DNA of 64,000 nucleotides from Phanerodontia chrysosporium (taxonomy: Eukaryota; Basidiomycota; Agaricomycetes; Polyporales; Phanerochaetaceae): assembly GCA_001910725.1 (NCBI GenBank), contig MJGA01000022.1, forward strand, positions 186,001 to 250,000, written 5' to 3'. This document shows positions 1 to 10,884 of this stretch, one piece after another (positions within the stretch are counted from its first letter, which is position 1; the number at the start of each line of letters is the position of its first letter). Made by a program: the position numbers and the translations under genes. The notes under the pieces are model-generated. The model did no database searches and was not told the origin of the DNA. It saw only the letters and a list, made by a program, of their open reading frames with translations.

Positions 1-962
1 GCGGCGGCAGCAGCGCTTGCCGCGCTCGAGCGCGGCGACGGGGCCCCGATCCTCCAGGGCTCCCAACTTTCTGGTATCGACGGGTTCAGCACGTGCGCGT
101 ACGATTCCTCGGAGCCGTATGTTGCGGGGCTTCTGGAGGTCGAGCTTGCGATTGCATGTGGCGATCAGCGCCGCGTCGGAGCGGCGACACTCGATCGCGC
201 GAAGGCGAATTACCAGGACCTGGTGAAGCACTCGCGGTTCTTTGCTGGGGATTTGTGGGCGACGTTGCAAGCAGGGTGCACGTGAGTGCTCGCCCGAACG
301 TGTCCGGAGGCCTGATTGATTTTGTGTAGAGGCTGGACGATTCGTGGAAAGGATCGGTTCAATGGTTTGTTATCATGGTTCGGTACTTGCGAGGCTAAGT
401 TTCTGATTCATGCTGGGCGCTTCGTTTGCGACCAACACGAGCACCCCGCTTCTGGTCATCGGCAACACGCTCGGTATGTCCTTGGAGACGTGACAATCTT
501 CTCCTGAAAACTAACCATGCTACGCAGATCCAATCACCCCACTCGTTAGGTACAACTTTCACACCGTTTCATTGAGTGGACGCTCACTAAACTGCCTTCA
601 GCGCAAAGAACATGTCCCACGGCTTCGCGGGCTCCGTCCTCCTGCAGCAGAACTCTACTGGGGTACGCCTTCCGCGTGCTCCCTACCCGCCCAACCTAAC
701 ACCTATATCGCAACAGCACAGCTCCTGGTCAGGCTTCTCAACATGCACCGCGCTCGCCGTGAACGCGTACTTCACCCAGGGAGTGCTCCCCGCGCCGGGC
801 ACCGTGTGCCAGCCGGACTTCGCGATCTTCGAGGATGCGGGCGCGCCGACGAGTCTCGTCCGCCGCGGTGCGTCTCGCGTCTATGAGGCGGCAGAGGTTC
901 TGCAGCGGCACATGCTACGCAGGGCGCGTGCACGTGGTGCGCGGCGTGCGGGACTCAGGTAA
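1..962 (+). CDS. Alpha/beta hydrolase with TAP-like C-terminal domain (5' truncated)
   Basis: This is the C-terminal part of a secreted-type serine hydrolase of the alpha/beta fold whose tail matches the TAP-like (tripeptidyl aminopeptidase) domain. The window opens inside an exon. Readable blocks are SEPYVAGLLEVELAIACGD, then C-x-GWTIRGKDRF, then TPLLVIGNT-x-DPITPL (the family strand and loop carrying the catalytic Asp), then MSHGFAGSVLLQQNSTG-HSSW, where the His after the last intron fits the catalytic His. The end reads through YFTQGVLPAPGTVCQPD to a stop at 960-962. Introns start near 282, 474, about 550 and 662. The nucleophile Ser lies upstream of the window. Splicing between about 370 and 430 is not resolved. 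Family assignment is good; the substrate (peptide or ester) is unknown. Confidence 0.75.
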
Positions 963-1824
963 GGCGCGAGGTTAGGATTGGAGTGGTGTTCACGGACGGT
1001 AGTACATACTCGGCGTGTTGGTTACCTGGGTGCGTGGTCCAGAAAACGGGACGCTATGCTGTTTTCCAACAGTATTTCTTCTGTTTGCAGAAAAGCGGCG
1101 CGTGAAGTCTTGAATAAACGGAAGCTTCAACGTGACTTTCTCGGGCATGCTCCTACTGCAGAGTTGTGGCGCCCGTGGTGACACACAGGGTGTTGGTAGA
1201 CTAGGCAATCAACACGCACATATCGAGAGCGGCAGGGTGAGGCTTCCTTGTAGTCATATAGCGAGTCGTGCACGCTCATTCATCAATGTGGCCAAACGTG
1301 ATTTGAGGAGTGACTGCGGCAGAACGTGTGGCATGCCATGTGGCGCGATTTCGCATGGCATTGCTCATTTCACTATGTTCTGTCATACTCATACTCCTGA
1401 TCTACAGACTCCGAATATTGAAGTTTCCAATACACAGCGAAAACGAGTCTGGGGTAAGTCAATCAAGCTCAAGATGCAAGTGAAATGACCAGGACCGGGC
1501 ACAGCAACGGCGATGACGAACCTTCGTATGTTCAGGGGGTGGTTCAAACCTTTTACCCGCATTCCCACAGCCCCATTCAGCTGACCTTCCATATTTGCCC
1601 TTTCTGCCATTGTCGCTTTGACCGACACGCCGATTGCGAGGAGGAGGCCGCGGAGAAGCCACTCGCGTAGGCGCCCATAATACCATCCCGTCGCACTCCT
1701 CTCGTCCAATGTGGCTTTCGACACCGACTGCCACATCTGGTCCTACTATGGCGATATATACTGGCCCTCGGGCCCTCTGATGGAACACAGGTCCTCGGTA
1801 TCACATCCCTCTCACTCAAACACC
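963..1824. other. Intergenic, no gene seen
   Basis: This stretch holds only short frames without family resemblance or splice support. It contains the 3' flank of the hydrolase and the promoter of the MYND gene. A TATA-like gatatata lies near 1751-1758, about 70 bases before the MYND start codon. Confidence 0.5.
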
Positions 1825-2752
1825 ATGCCTGCTGTCCTTCAAGCTGACACTACCAACGCCGCTCTGGAAGCTGTGATTCGCGGCATACGCGACAAGGCAA
1901 TCCGTCTTGCAGACCAGCTCGCACAGGACCTTCTGCTGGTAGGAGGTCCGCTCCCGCGCCACACGGACTTCTCCTTGGAAAAAGAGCGCGAGGTCCGCAA
2001 AGTCTTGGTGCGTGTGTCGCGCTCCCTCTCTCTGTGGTCATACTTACGACGTGCACTCCCAGCTCCCTATGATGCTCGATCTTCCCGACAAGGATAAGGA
2101 GCCCGTGCTGCTCGCCTTTACCGCGCGGCACGGACCCGCGCTGGTGATGCGCATCTGCACGTACAGCCGCGAGAAGCAGCCCATTGCGCTCTCGGCCTAC
2201 GTGCAGGTGCTCGCGCTGCTGCCGATCCTGGAAGAGAACGCGTACCTGCGCGCTCTGCTGCGCATGCCCTGCGCGAAGGGGCTCCCCAACGCCGTTGCGC
2301 TTCACCTCACGCGCGGGATCTACTGGTACATGTCAGACGGCCCGGGCCACGTCTGCGCCCTCCTGGCGGACATGATGATCTGGTGCGATGAACGCATGGG
2401 CGACGACGGACGTGCGCCCGTCGACGCTGCGCTCCGGCGCGAGCTCCTGGTGGTCGTTCCGCCGTTGCAGATGCACTTCCAGAGAAAGGAAAGAAAGGTC
2501 GCGGACATTGCGACGCAGCGCCTCGACGTCCTGCTTCGCCGCATCGAATGCGGGGGCCCTGGCGACAACTTCCTGACACTGACCCGCATGCGCCTCCAGG
2601 CCAGCTTCGCGGGCGAGATCGGCTGCTTCAAATGCAAGGAACCCACGGACCTGCTATGCTCCCAGTGCCAGGTCGTTCGATTCTGCAGCAAGAAATGTCA
2701 GAGTGAAGTATGGATCGCCAAGCACGGTGCCCAGTGCTTTCCTCTAGATTGA
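1825..2752 (+). CDS. MYND-type zinc finger protein
   Basis: A protein of about 270 residues made from two exons, 1825-2007 and 2063-2752, joined by a GT-AG intron (gtgcgt...cccag). The start MPAVLQADTTNAALEAVI is chosen because it opens the only long frame that splices in phase. The bulk is helical, without a recognised enzyme domain. The C-terminal 40 residues form a clear MYND finger: CFKCKEPTDLLCSQC, then RFCSKKCQ, then W-x4-HGAQC, giving the expected Cys/His zinc ligands. MYND fingers usually bind proline-rich partner proteins, and agaricomycetes carry large expanded families of such proteins. No SET domain is present, so this is not a SMYD methyltransferase. The biological role is unknown. 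Confidence 0.87.
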
Positions 2753-4203
2753 TCCCCATACTTGGATTTGCTTCTTGTGCATGTGCATAGCTGCGCTATG
2801 TTTGGTTTATATTATCCCCCGTCTTATTTATCGAATGTGATTAGCCGGCATCCCAGGTTCAGCCCGACTTGCCAGGGCGTTCTATGCGTCACTGGCCTCG
2901 GTGGCTCTGCCAGATTTGGTAAGAGATATGCCATTCGCGCACGTGGCAACCACAGCCGGGCGTCTCTGCTATTCCCCGCCCGTGCAGCAATCGCTGACTT
3001 CAAGCTTTCGGCCTTACGCTCGCAGCCCCGCTGTCGGCCCGTAGGAGCATTTTTTATTGTCTCTATTGCAGAGTTGGTTTCGTGGACCATGATGAGTATC
3101 AGTAAAGGAGTATCAGTACAGTGACGATTATTAGAGTATGGTTATGGGTCTTTACTGCATCAGAGCAGCTGGCACTGCAGCGTAGAGAGCCGCTAAAATT
3201 TTTGGCGGTATACACAGAAAAACCCGGTGCAACTCCTTTCAATCCTCGCGAGTTCTCGTAAACTGGCCGTTAAACGTTGTCGTTGGTCGCCGGCGTCGTG
3301 GCGCTCGGCTATTCCCGGGAGCGCACGTGGGTTTACAGCCGTCCCCTGCAATCTTCGTTCCACCGCAACAAACACCGTCGCCCATGCCTCCAACTCAAGG
3401 ATCTCTGGTTGAGTATCAAAGCTATGAGATATCTCCATCTTTGCTCTAATACTTGTCGGGCATCAATTTAAGTGATACCGGCTAAGGCATCCCGCCGCCT
3501 CCCGCAACTCTAACTCAGGCTGTTGGTGGGTGCAGGCACACAACGAAACTTCGGGTCTGTATCTGCTTCTCCGTCATATGAAATGAGCTGCATGTGTTCT
3601 TACAGCAACGTTTGTATGTCCAGGCAGCTCTGTCAGCGTTGTCGACGCACGTTCGTCCCTCCTGTGGGAGTTACCGGAGCTTGGGTGTCAGGCACACGCA
3701 GGCGGCGGTGATGCACCTCGCGCCTCGGCCTATAGCTTTGGCACCAGTTCCATATCGTGAAGTATCCTCGTTATGTCTGAGCCAAAGACAGGAAGACAGG
3801 CGCGCCTTCGCTATACTCGTATATAGCGGCCATCGACTATGGTACGCCAAGTGCTTTCTGCATCCCTCCACATCCTTACCCGTTGCAGGGGCGCATATCC
3901 CAGCGTTGACAGAGAAGAGTGCTTCGTTTCTCCTGCGCTTGTCATCCACGCTCGATGCATATACTCTCGCGCCACCCGGATCTGTCCTTCGAGATAGCAT
4001 TCTGCAAGCCGTTCTGAGAGTGTATCCCTCACGCCGCCCTCGTCCCTTGGGAGACATCTGTCAAGTACCTTCACTGCCTCGATTGCAGAACACACTCGAC
4101 GCGGTATAACTCCATGGTTGCTTGAAGGTTGAATCGTTGGTAATACCACCCCGCCGCCTTACCTTCCGCGAGACCCACTCCTGCGCAACCTCCACCCCCA
4201 ACC
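2753..4203. other. Intergenic, no supported gene
   Basis: About 1.45 kb with several frames of 60-170 codons on both strands, the longest at 3594-4109 (+). None shows a family motif, coding-type third-position bias or in-phase introns. I see no repeat or transposon signature. Confidence 0.45.
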
Positions 4204-5866
4204 ATGGCTGACGACATTGCCCAGATAGCCCGCAGCTTCCAATTTAACCGTGTCACAAATGTGAGTCTTATCTGCGCAGAAGAAGCTAGGGTGCTGATGG
4301 TGCCGCGCAGTACATGGATGGTGCGTTGTAATTACTGTGGCGCAGCCCGCCTCTCATCCTTGTCGCAGTCATCAGCTGCTGTCTCACGGTACGCTCTACC
4401 TCAATATTCCCGTGGTTCACTAGCTCATCGGGTGCGCACCAGATATATGACTGGATGCTGACGCTCGGTCGAGAGGTCGAGCTCGTATGGCTCTCACCGT
4501 GGTCTCCCGTGAAGATCCTCTTCCTCGTAACCCGTTACACGCCATTTATCGAGCTTGGCTTCGTGGTCTGGCGTGCGTACTACGTCCATCATCTACTCCT
4601 AATTCTAATACATGACTTCACTGCCGCAGCACTTGCCACGAACGATATCAGCCCGCGAGCATGTTATGTCGACTACCAATGGACCGCCTGTAAGCTTCCA
4701 CTTGACATATTCCGCTCGCCGGTTGATCAGATACCTCCGCCTCCAGGGACGAACATCACCGGCATTCTCTTCGCCGAAGGTGCACATTCCGCTACCGCTT
4801 TCTCCACTCGGGGCCGCCGTTGCTGACCACGCATACAGTCATCCTGATGCTGCGTACGTGGGCCGTGTACGATCGGCGGCGCTCAGTTGGATTTTTTCTC
4901 GCTTTCTGGACCATCGCGACGTGGGTACCGAACCTCGCGAGCGTTGGTATCTTTCTCCAGTCGCTCAAATGTGCGTTTTCTCTCTGCTGAGCGTACCTGC
5001 CGCATTGAGGGGATGTGTGCCTTTACTGACGAACAACCGGTGTCAGTTGGGCCGCTGCCTGCGCTGGAGGACGCGCCCGGCGTCGGCTGCCATGTCGTCG
5101 CCGGGAGCTCGATACTGTTCATCAGCTGGGTCATGATCATTGTCTCTGAGGCTGGTGAGTCCCAATGTATTGGCGTGTGTGGGGGATGTCTGAATATTTC
5201 TGAAGCGGCGCTCTTGCTCATGCTGTTCGTTGCAATACGAGACTGTGCGTGGCCTGCCAGCCTTCAGGACTCTCTCACTGATGCATGCACACGATACAGA
5301 CCGCCTCGGGCGCGACTCAGACCTCTTTAAGACGGTGTTCCGCGACGGTGCGTCTCACCACCGCGACTTCACTTCCAAACTCACGCATGCGCGCCCCAGG
5401 GACAATATTTTACCTGTATCTCTTCGCATTCTCAACCGCCAACGTGATAGTTGTGCTCACGACACCCGTGCGGCTCTTCCTTCATTCTCTCGACGCTCAC
5501 CTCACCCGCCCACCTAGGCGGGCCTCATCAACCTGCTGTCCATGTACGTGCCCTCTCCGCCCTGAACCACCATGCCGGAGCACTGACAGACGCGACAGCG
5601 CGGAACGCATGGTGCACTCGATCCTGACGTCGCGCATCATCCTGCGGCTGCGCGAGCTCGGCGCGCGCGGCGGCTCGCTCGGCTGGGACACTTTCTCCAC
5701 TGGCGTCGGCGGCAGCTCCGCGCGCGAGCTCGAGTTCGCGCGCGCGGCGGCCACTGCGAGGACCGCGGGCACCCTCGCAACAGTGACGGTCGATGGTGAG
5801 AGTGAAGCTGGGGACGTAAGCGGGACGAGCGGGACGAGTGTGGATGAGATGAAGGAGGGGGCGTAG
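4204..5866 (+). CDS. DUF6533 seven-helix membrane protein, copy 1
   Basis: A multi-exon integral membrane protein of the fungal DUF6533 family, predicted to span the membrane about seven times. The signature block is YDWMLTLGREVELVW followed by SPWSPVKILFLVTRYTPFIE. Later exons give VILMLRTWAVYDRRRSVGF, TWVPNLASVGIFLQSL, the loop CHVVAGSSILFISWVMIIV, a short DSDLFKTVFRDG segment, TIFYLYLFAFSTANVIVVL, and the tail MVHSILTSRIILRLRELGA. The start MADDIAQIARSFQFNRVTN is followed directly by a gtgagt donor. These blocks align one for one with the gene at 59579-61321, including the intron layout. The small exons near 4315-4390 do not join cleanly in phase: the hydrophobic reading PPLILVAVISCCLT appears one base out. 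The function of the family is unknown; a receptor-like or sensor role is only a guess from topology. Confidence 0.8.
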
Positions 5867-6132
5867 AAGGGCACGGACGGGTTAGCTGTGAGGCATTGCG
5901 GTTCGACAACAGTCGTTTCAGTTCCCGTGAACGGCCACTGTGTATGCTGTGCTGTCGGTCCGTGCCGTCAAGGTCATCCTTTCCACGCTGACCCTCGCGT
6001 TGGGTCCATCCGGAGCCACAAAATCTAGTAATACAACTTGCGAGAACCGCAGAACTCGCCGAACTGGAACCGCCACCTCCAACTGACTTGCACTCATCAC
6101 GTTCGACCGGCATGGGCCCTCGGACGCGGCGT

Positions 6133-7640
6133 CTACGGCGACTCTGCGGCGACGTCCTCCAGCGGGTCCATGTGGTGCGCATCGTCCTCCTCGCGCTTGT
6201 CCGCAACGTCGACGGACTCGCCGATGTTCCCGAAGACGTCGATGGTGCTGAGGTAGTTTGGGAGCGAGAAGACAATCGCGGGCTCGTTGTACGAGGGTGC
6301 GTCGCGTCGCTGCACGAGCTGCCGCAGATTGAAGAGAAAGCGATTCACCAGCATCGGCGGCTGCAAGCATGCGGGGTCAGATGTGTATATCCCATGCACG
6401 AGCGCGGGACTCGTACCATGACGTTTACGATGATGGAGATGTGGGGAATGTTCTAGTGGTCTCAATCGTTAAAATTAGGCGGTGGGCGTAGGTTGCAGGG
6501 GGCTTTACCTTCACGTAGATGATAATTTGGAGAACGCTGATAGCAAGAAATGTTCTATTGATGCGGTGTCCGTGAGCTCTTCGTGTATCGACTCAACCTG
6601 AAATGTACGCACATGAAATAGACGGTACCTAGACGCTGGAATCAGCACGACATTGTCGTGTGAATATCGTTGATTGGCCACTTACCGTCGCGCAGGAGGC
6701 ATGTTGTCAGTACCAGAGGAACCCTAAGCTTTCGCGCCCGTTGCCAATGTCGGTAGGTCTTAGCCCATGTCAGGCTGACGGTGAGCATCTGCATGATGAT
6801 ACAACATATAGCAGTGACGGGAGCCACTACAAAGTCGTCAACCAGGGCAGCAATGAACTTGCGAAGAAAGTGCGCGTACAGCTATACGATTGGTCAGGAT
6901 CGTTTACCGAACACTGGATTCTGGACTCACATGGGATATACATGCAAGGCAGTAGTCGTGAAAGTCAGCGTGCAGCTGTCAAATGGCTCTGGCGCGTAGC
7001 CGCGGTCTCGAGCCTGGGCCATGAGAAACTGTGCTCAGTGTTGTAAGCAGGTCTGTCTCTTTGTGCGAATGGGAGAACGTACCGCGACGATGGGTGTGGG
7101 TGTGATACCTGGAACAAGCACGACAAAAAAGAGATACCAGTTTTGGTGCCAGATGGCGCAAACGCGCAGGGCAGCGAGTACTGGAGCAAGCTCAGCAAAC
7201 CAAAAAGCAGTTGGCAGGCGATCGTGTGCTTACTTGCCACTGTCGCGAGGCCAATGAGCTCAACAGCCCCGCTGGCTGTTTGCAAGCTCGTGCAACTGAC
7301 AAAACTCGTCGAGTCAATCGGAAGAGGTTGACCATACTTGCAGGCTCACGTCTGATACGCCCAGGTTAATGAGGCGACGCGAGAGTCACGACAGCGACAC
7401 GTACTGTGGGGGATGGAGGAACTAGCATCAAGGTTGCCGTGACCAGCAGAGACCATCGTGTTAACATGAGCAGAATAGATATCACGGAGACTCGTCTCCG
7501 CCAGACGGTGTCGATCTCCTGCCGCATAGTGATAGCATAGTCGTAGAGCACAAGAGCTAGCATGCTGGGTTATTTACATCATTGACATACTGTAAATACA
7601 ACTCACCTGCTGCGGCGACGGTGAAGTATCTTGTGGTCTT
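6133..7640 (-). CDS. DUF6533 seven-helix membrane protein, copy 2
   Basis: A second, more diverged DUF6533 gene on the reverse strand, tail to tail with copy 1. Reading down from about 7640: TRYFTVAAA, then MLALVLYDYAITMRQEIDTV and WRRRVSVISILLMLTRWSLL (7366-7563), then LAALRVCAIWHQNWYLFFVV (around 7100-7190), then LTWAKTYRHWQRARKLRVPL with TTCLLRDG (around 6690-6790), and the cytoplasmic tail MLVNRFLFNLRQLVQ with FSLPNYLSTIDVFGNIGES ending in a stop at 6133-6135. The ALR-x-AIW, TW-x-KTYR and LLRDG motifs are typical of this family. The first exon joins the second one base out of phase, so the true start is not settled. Function unknown; G+C is lower here than in copy 1. Confidence 0.68.
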
Positions 7641-8644
7641 ACTTCGAGGGCATGTTAGGGTCAACTTCTGACGCGGAAACAGAAGAGTGCTCACATGTCG
7701 CTCACATACTCTATCAAAGAGTCCCTATCGAGTTGAAGGAGTGTCAGAGGAGCATGAGGCATACCGTAAGGGCAGAGAGCGAAAGGCGGAAAGGATGCCA
7801 GACGAGCCGCTGGCTGCGCGTCATATAGGTCCGCGAGACGCGGGACAAGAAATCCAAGGGAACCGCATTGGGGCACGTATCTAGCGGTTTAGAATGGGCC
7901 TCCGCGCGAACGTACGGGGTCGCATCAAGGCCTGTCAGATGTCGCTCACACCGGTAATATGTCGCGTTCTGCCCGCCTTTCGAGAATCCTCAAGCAAAGG
8001 GTCTCGCCGCCGTAACCGAACCCGAAGGAGCATGACCGTTGATTACGGTTCGGAGGTCCCAGGCTAAGGCCCCAAGCCCACTCCTGGGCGCAGGTACGGA
8101 GCCCGAGTTATTGTCATGGTGATCGTCCCGAGACCGGTGTTGACCCGACAGAGCGTGCGAAACATACGTTTTGAATGGCGGCGAGCGTCTTCAAAGGGTC
8201 CACAAGACCACGAATGCTGTGGAGAGGCTTTAAATAGGATCGTAATAAGCTCGGCAAACACACTTTATAATAAGGATAAATGAACTTTGGTAGCGGCTTC
8301 GAGCGTCACCAGATACGACCTGCATTAATTCAGGTTGATGTCCTCTTCATTTGTCGTACAGCGGCCCCATGAAGGCTACACCTCTGGGTAAAGCGCATCT
8401 AGATACAAAGGTCGTCCACAAAAACCAAGGAACGAGTTCTCGACCTCCGGTCATAGCTTGCGGCTGGCTTGCAAGGCTACATGTCAATGGAAATAACTGC
8501 ATGGGGCGTAAGGGGTCGCCTTGCACCGTGCGCACTACGCCTATACGCACCCAAAGATCGGTCTGCGTATGATTCCTAAATGCGTAGAAAGGGGGGCCAG
8601 ACTTCCTCTGAGTCTGCAGGAGCAGGAATATGCACGGAATGGCA
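7641..8644. other. Intergenic, no gene seen
   Basis: About 1 kb between the starts of the DUF6533 copy 2 and the end of the BTB gene. Only short shadow frames are present. Base composition is moderate. No inverted terminal repeats or other mobile-element marks were found. Confidence 0.45.
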
Positions 8645-9749
8645 CTAGGTGATATTCAGAACTGATTTGTCCAGAAAGAAGAGACTTCGAGCGCGCACCT
8701 CAGTGAGAGAGAAGGTTGTGGGAAGGTCGTTCCATATGTCCTTGATCGCTTGTTTGCACTTGGCCTTGAACTTGACTTCGCATGAGGGACAGAGACGGTT
8801 ACTACGTTTTATGAACTCGTCGATATAAGTATTCACGAGATCGCCACGTTGGAGCATCTGCACGAATGTTTTATGGGAAGAATTGACCCAGTCCTGCTCA
8901 AAGGTTGAGAGGATGTCCCAACATCTGGAGCTCGGCTGTGTGACGTAGGGGAAGTCCCCATAGGACTTGGCTGTTCGTTGCGGGCATTCCAAGTCGTGTT
9001 TGTAGAGCATAGCGACGTGTGCGAACTGGTGTGCTAGCTGTTGTTTTCCCTGATAATAACGTACGAGCTCTTCAGAACGAAGGAGATCCCGCAGGACCTC
9101 CGCGGATGCGCGTTTGTCGTAGGTCGAAAGAACGTAGTAGGCAGTAGGCAGTATCTCAGGGATGTTGAAATCCGCGGCCAGACGCATAGCTGATGCAGGC
9201 TCTGGAAAGCTCCGGGCGGGGCTGGAGTTTGACGGGGAATCGACGGGCTGATGAGCATCCCTCATGGACTGTGCGAAGTCGCGGAAAGTCGTAGGCCATT
9301 CTTCCTTGAGCCGATGCGCGATCGCCTCGCAAACTGAGTCGACTTCATACTTCCTAGCAATGGACATGAGGCCATACACATCAGCTGCAAATGCGCGGTC
9401 GGTGATCTTGATTATTGGATAGCTAGGCTAACATGTGAGCCGATCCACTATGAACAGAGTGTACGATCGACGACTTGCCCTGGCTTGTAGAAGGTTTCCA
9501 GCAGAGAGGCGACAGCCTTTGCATTGTCTGGGATGTGCACCAGCGGCGCTCCATCGTATACCTTTTTGTGATCCGTGGCAGGCGTTGGAAGGCTGAACAA
9601 TCCTGCAAAGACCGGGAGTGTTCTGAGAGGATGACGGTGTGGACACGGAAGAGATGATAGACACCCGCGTCTTTCGCGGCGATGACGATGTCTCCGTTGG
9701 GCCTGTAGAGATCATGATGGTGCTTCAACTCATGTCTCACTGAAGACAT
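8645..9749 (-). CDS. BTB/POZ domain protein, frame broken
   Basis: A BTB/POZ protein of the type expanded in agaricomycetes. The start at 9749 gives MSSVRHELKHHHDLYRPNG, followed by DIVIAAKDAGVYHLFRVHTV and ILSEHSR, the first BTB strands and helix. The domain then continues one frame over as GLFSLPTPATDHKKVYDGAP, LVHIPDNAKAVASLLETFYK, so a single base is missing at about 9611-9612. After a short intron (about 9425-9472) the frame resumes with KITDRAFAADVYGLMSIARK and runs to a stop at 8645-8647. The second half (ILPTAYYVLS, CPSCEVKFKAKCKQAIKDIW) is the C-terminal helical part seen in this family. BTB domains mediate dimerisation and Cullin-3 or chromatin contacts; the partner here is unknown. 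The break may be a sequence error, since the flanking frame is well conserved. Confidence 0.76.
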
Positions 9750-10884
9750 CTTCGCCAATAATGGCGAGAACGTCCAATCTTTGTGGGGAACAGCGTTAAC
9801 GACGACGCAACCAACGTTTCGCGCCTTTACTTACATGAGTCTCCCCAGTATGCGTGCCAGATGGCGAATGAAGTAGAGACGAGAGATAGAGGATGGACCC
9901 TATGTGTACGACGCGCGGCCTCAAGCAGAGAATGCACGTGTACGGCACACGCTCCCGATAGTAGCGACTCGCTATCGAATAAACCTTAGATATGCTCAGC
10001 AGCACCCAGTCAGTCCAGTGTCGTTGGCTGCGAGAAGTGAGCGAACAGCGAGCGAACGAGAGCACAACAGTGCTTACTAAGCGAGGAGCCGAAAGAAAGT
10101 CGAGACGTCTCGACTATCCTCTCGCCTCCACTCGCATCGCTCCTCGCTCGCCTCAAAGCACCCACCAACCACAGTGCCTTGTGGTGAGCCGTCGTCACGC
10201 CCGCTGCATCGCGCTCGAGCGGATTTCGGCCAGCTTCAGCCCGCCGCAGGTCGGTCTGCACGCATCGCGTCCGACGCAGCCGCACCCTGCGCGCGCCCCG
10301 TCGTCGCCGCCTGCAGAACCGGCGAGCAGGCACGAGCCTCCGCAGCGCCGCCAAGTGCGGCTGCCGCGGCGAATCCGCTCCGGCAACAGTAGCGAGACTA
10401 GCACGCAATGCAGCAACGATAGCACGTCGTATCACGAACAGCGCTGCGTGAGACTCACTCGTCTCACATCACGCAGCGCTACACCGCTCCGGTGCGCGAA
10501 CTAAGCATTAGAAGCGTGCATGTGAGAGACGTGATCTGTGCTTTGGACCTTGAGATCTCATCTCTATCTCGCCACACGGTCTCAGACACCTATATACGCA
10601 AACAATGATTGAACGATCTCGTGCTGCGATTATATTACACGTACCCTTTGTTGACAGTGCATCGGCGGCGCATGATGATAGCAGTAACGGAGAGAAAGAG
10701 ATGCCTATAGATCCTCACCATCAAATCTCTGTCCGACAAGGAGCAGTCATGGAGAGCGAGGGGTGCTTGCATTGGAACTCTGCGCGACGAGAATATTAAA
10801 CGGATATACATAGCTAGTAGCTGGCGGAAAAGTGTCCCTATCCCCGAACCTAACCAAGAGCGCAAGCTGGGCGCCCTAAAAGCT
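9750..10884. other. Intergenic, contains a hairpin-forming inverted repeat
   Basis: About 1.1 kb between the BTB start and the TOM70 stop. Opposing frames at 9992-10504 (+) and 10010-10435 (-) look like mirror artefacts of GC-rich sequence. The notable element is the inverted repeat at 10440-10480, listed separately. Confidence 0.45.
10440..10480. repeat. Inverted repeat, 12 bp perfect arms with nested second stem
   Basis: The arms AGCGCTGCGTGA (10440-10451) and TCACGCAGCGCT (10469-10480) are exact reverse complements. The spacer contains a second stem, TGAGAC/GTCTCA. Together they make a nearly continuous hairpin in which the 3' arm carries five extra bases (ATCAC). It sits about 440 bases beyond the TOM70 stop codon. 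It could be a transcript-end hairpin, a protein-binding palindrome or a mobile-element footprint; nothing in the flanks decides between these. Confidence 0.7.
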
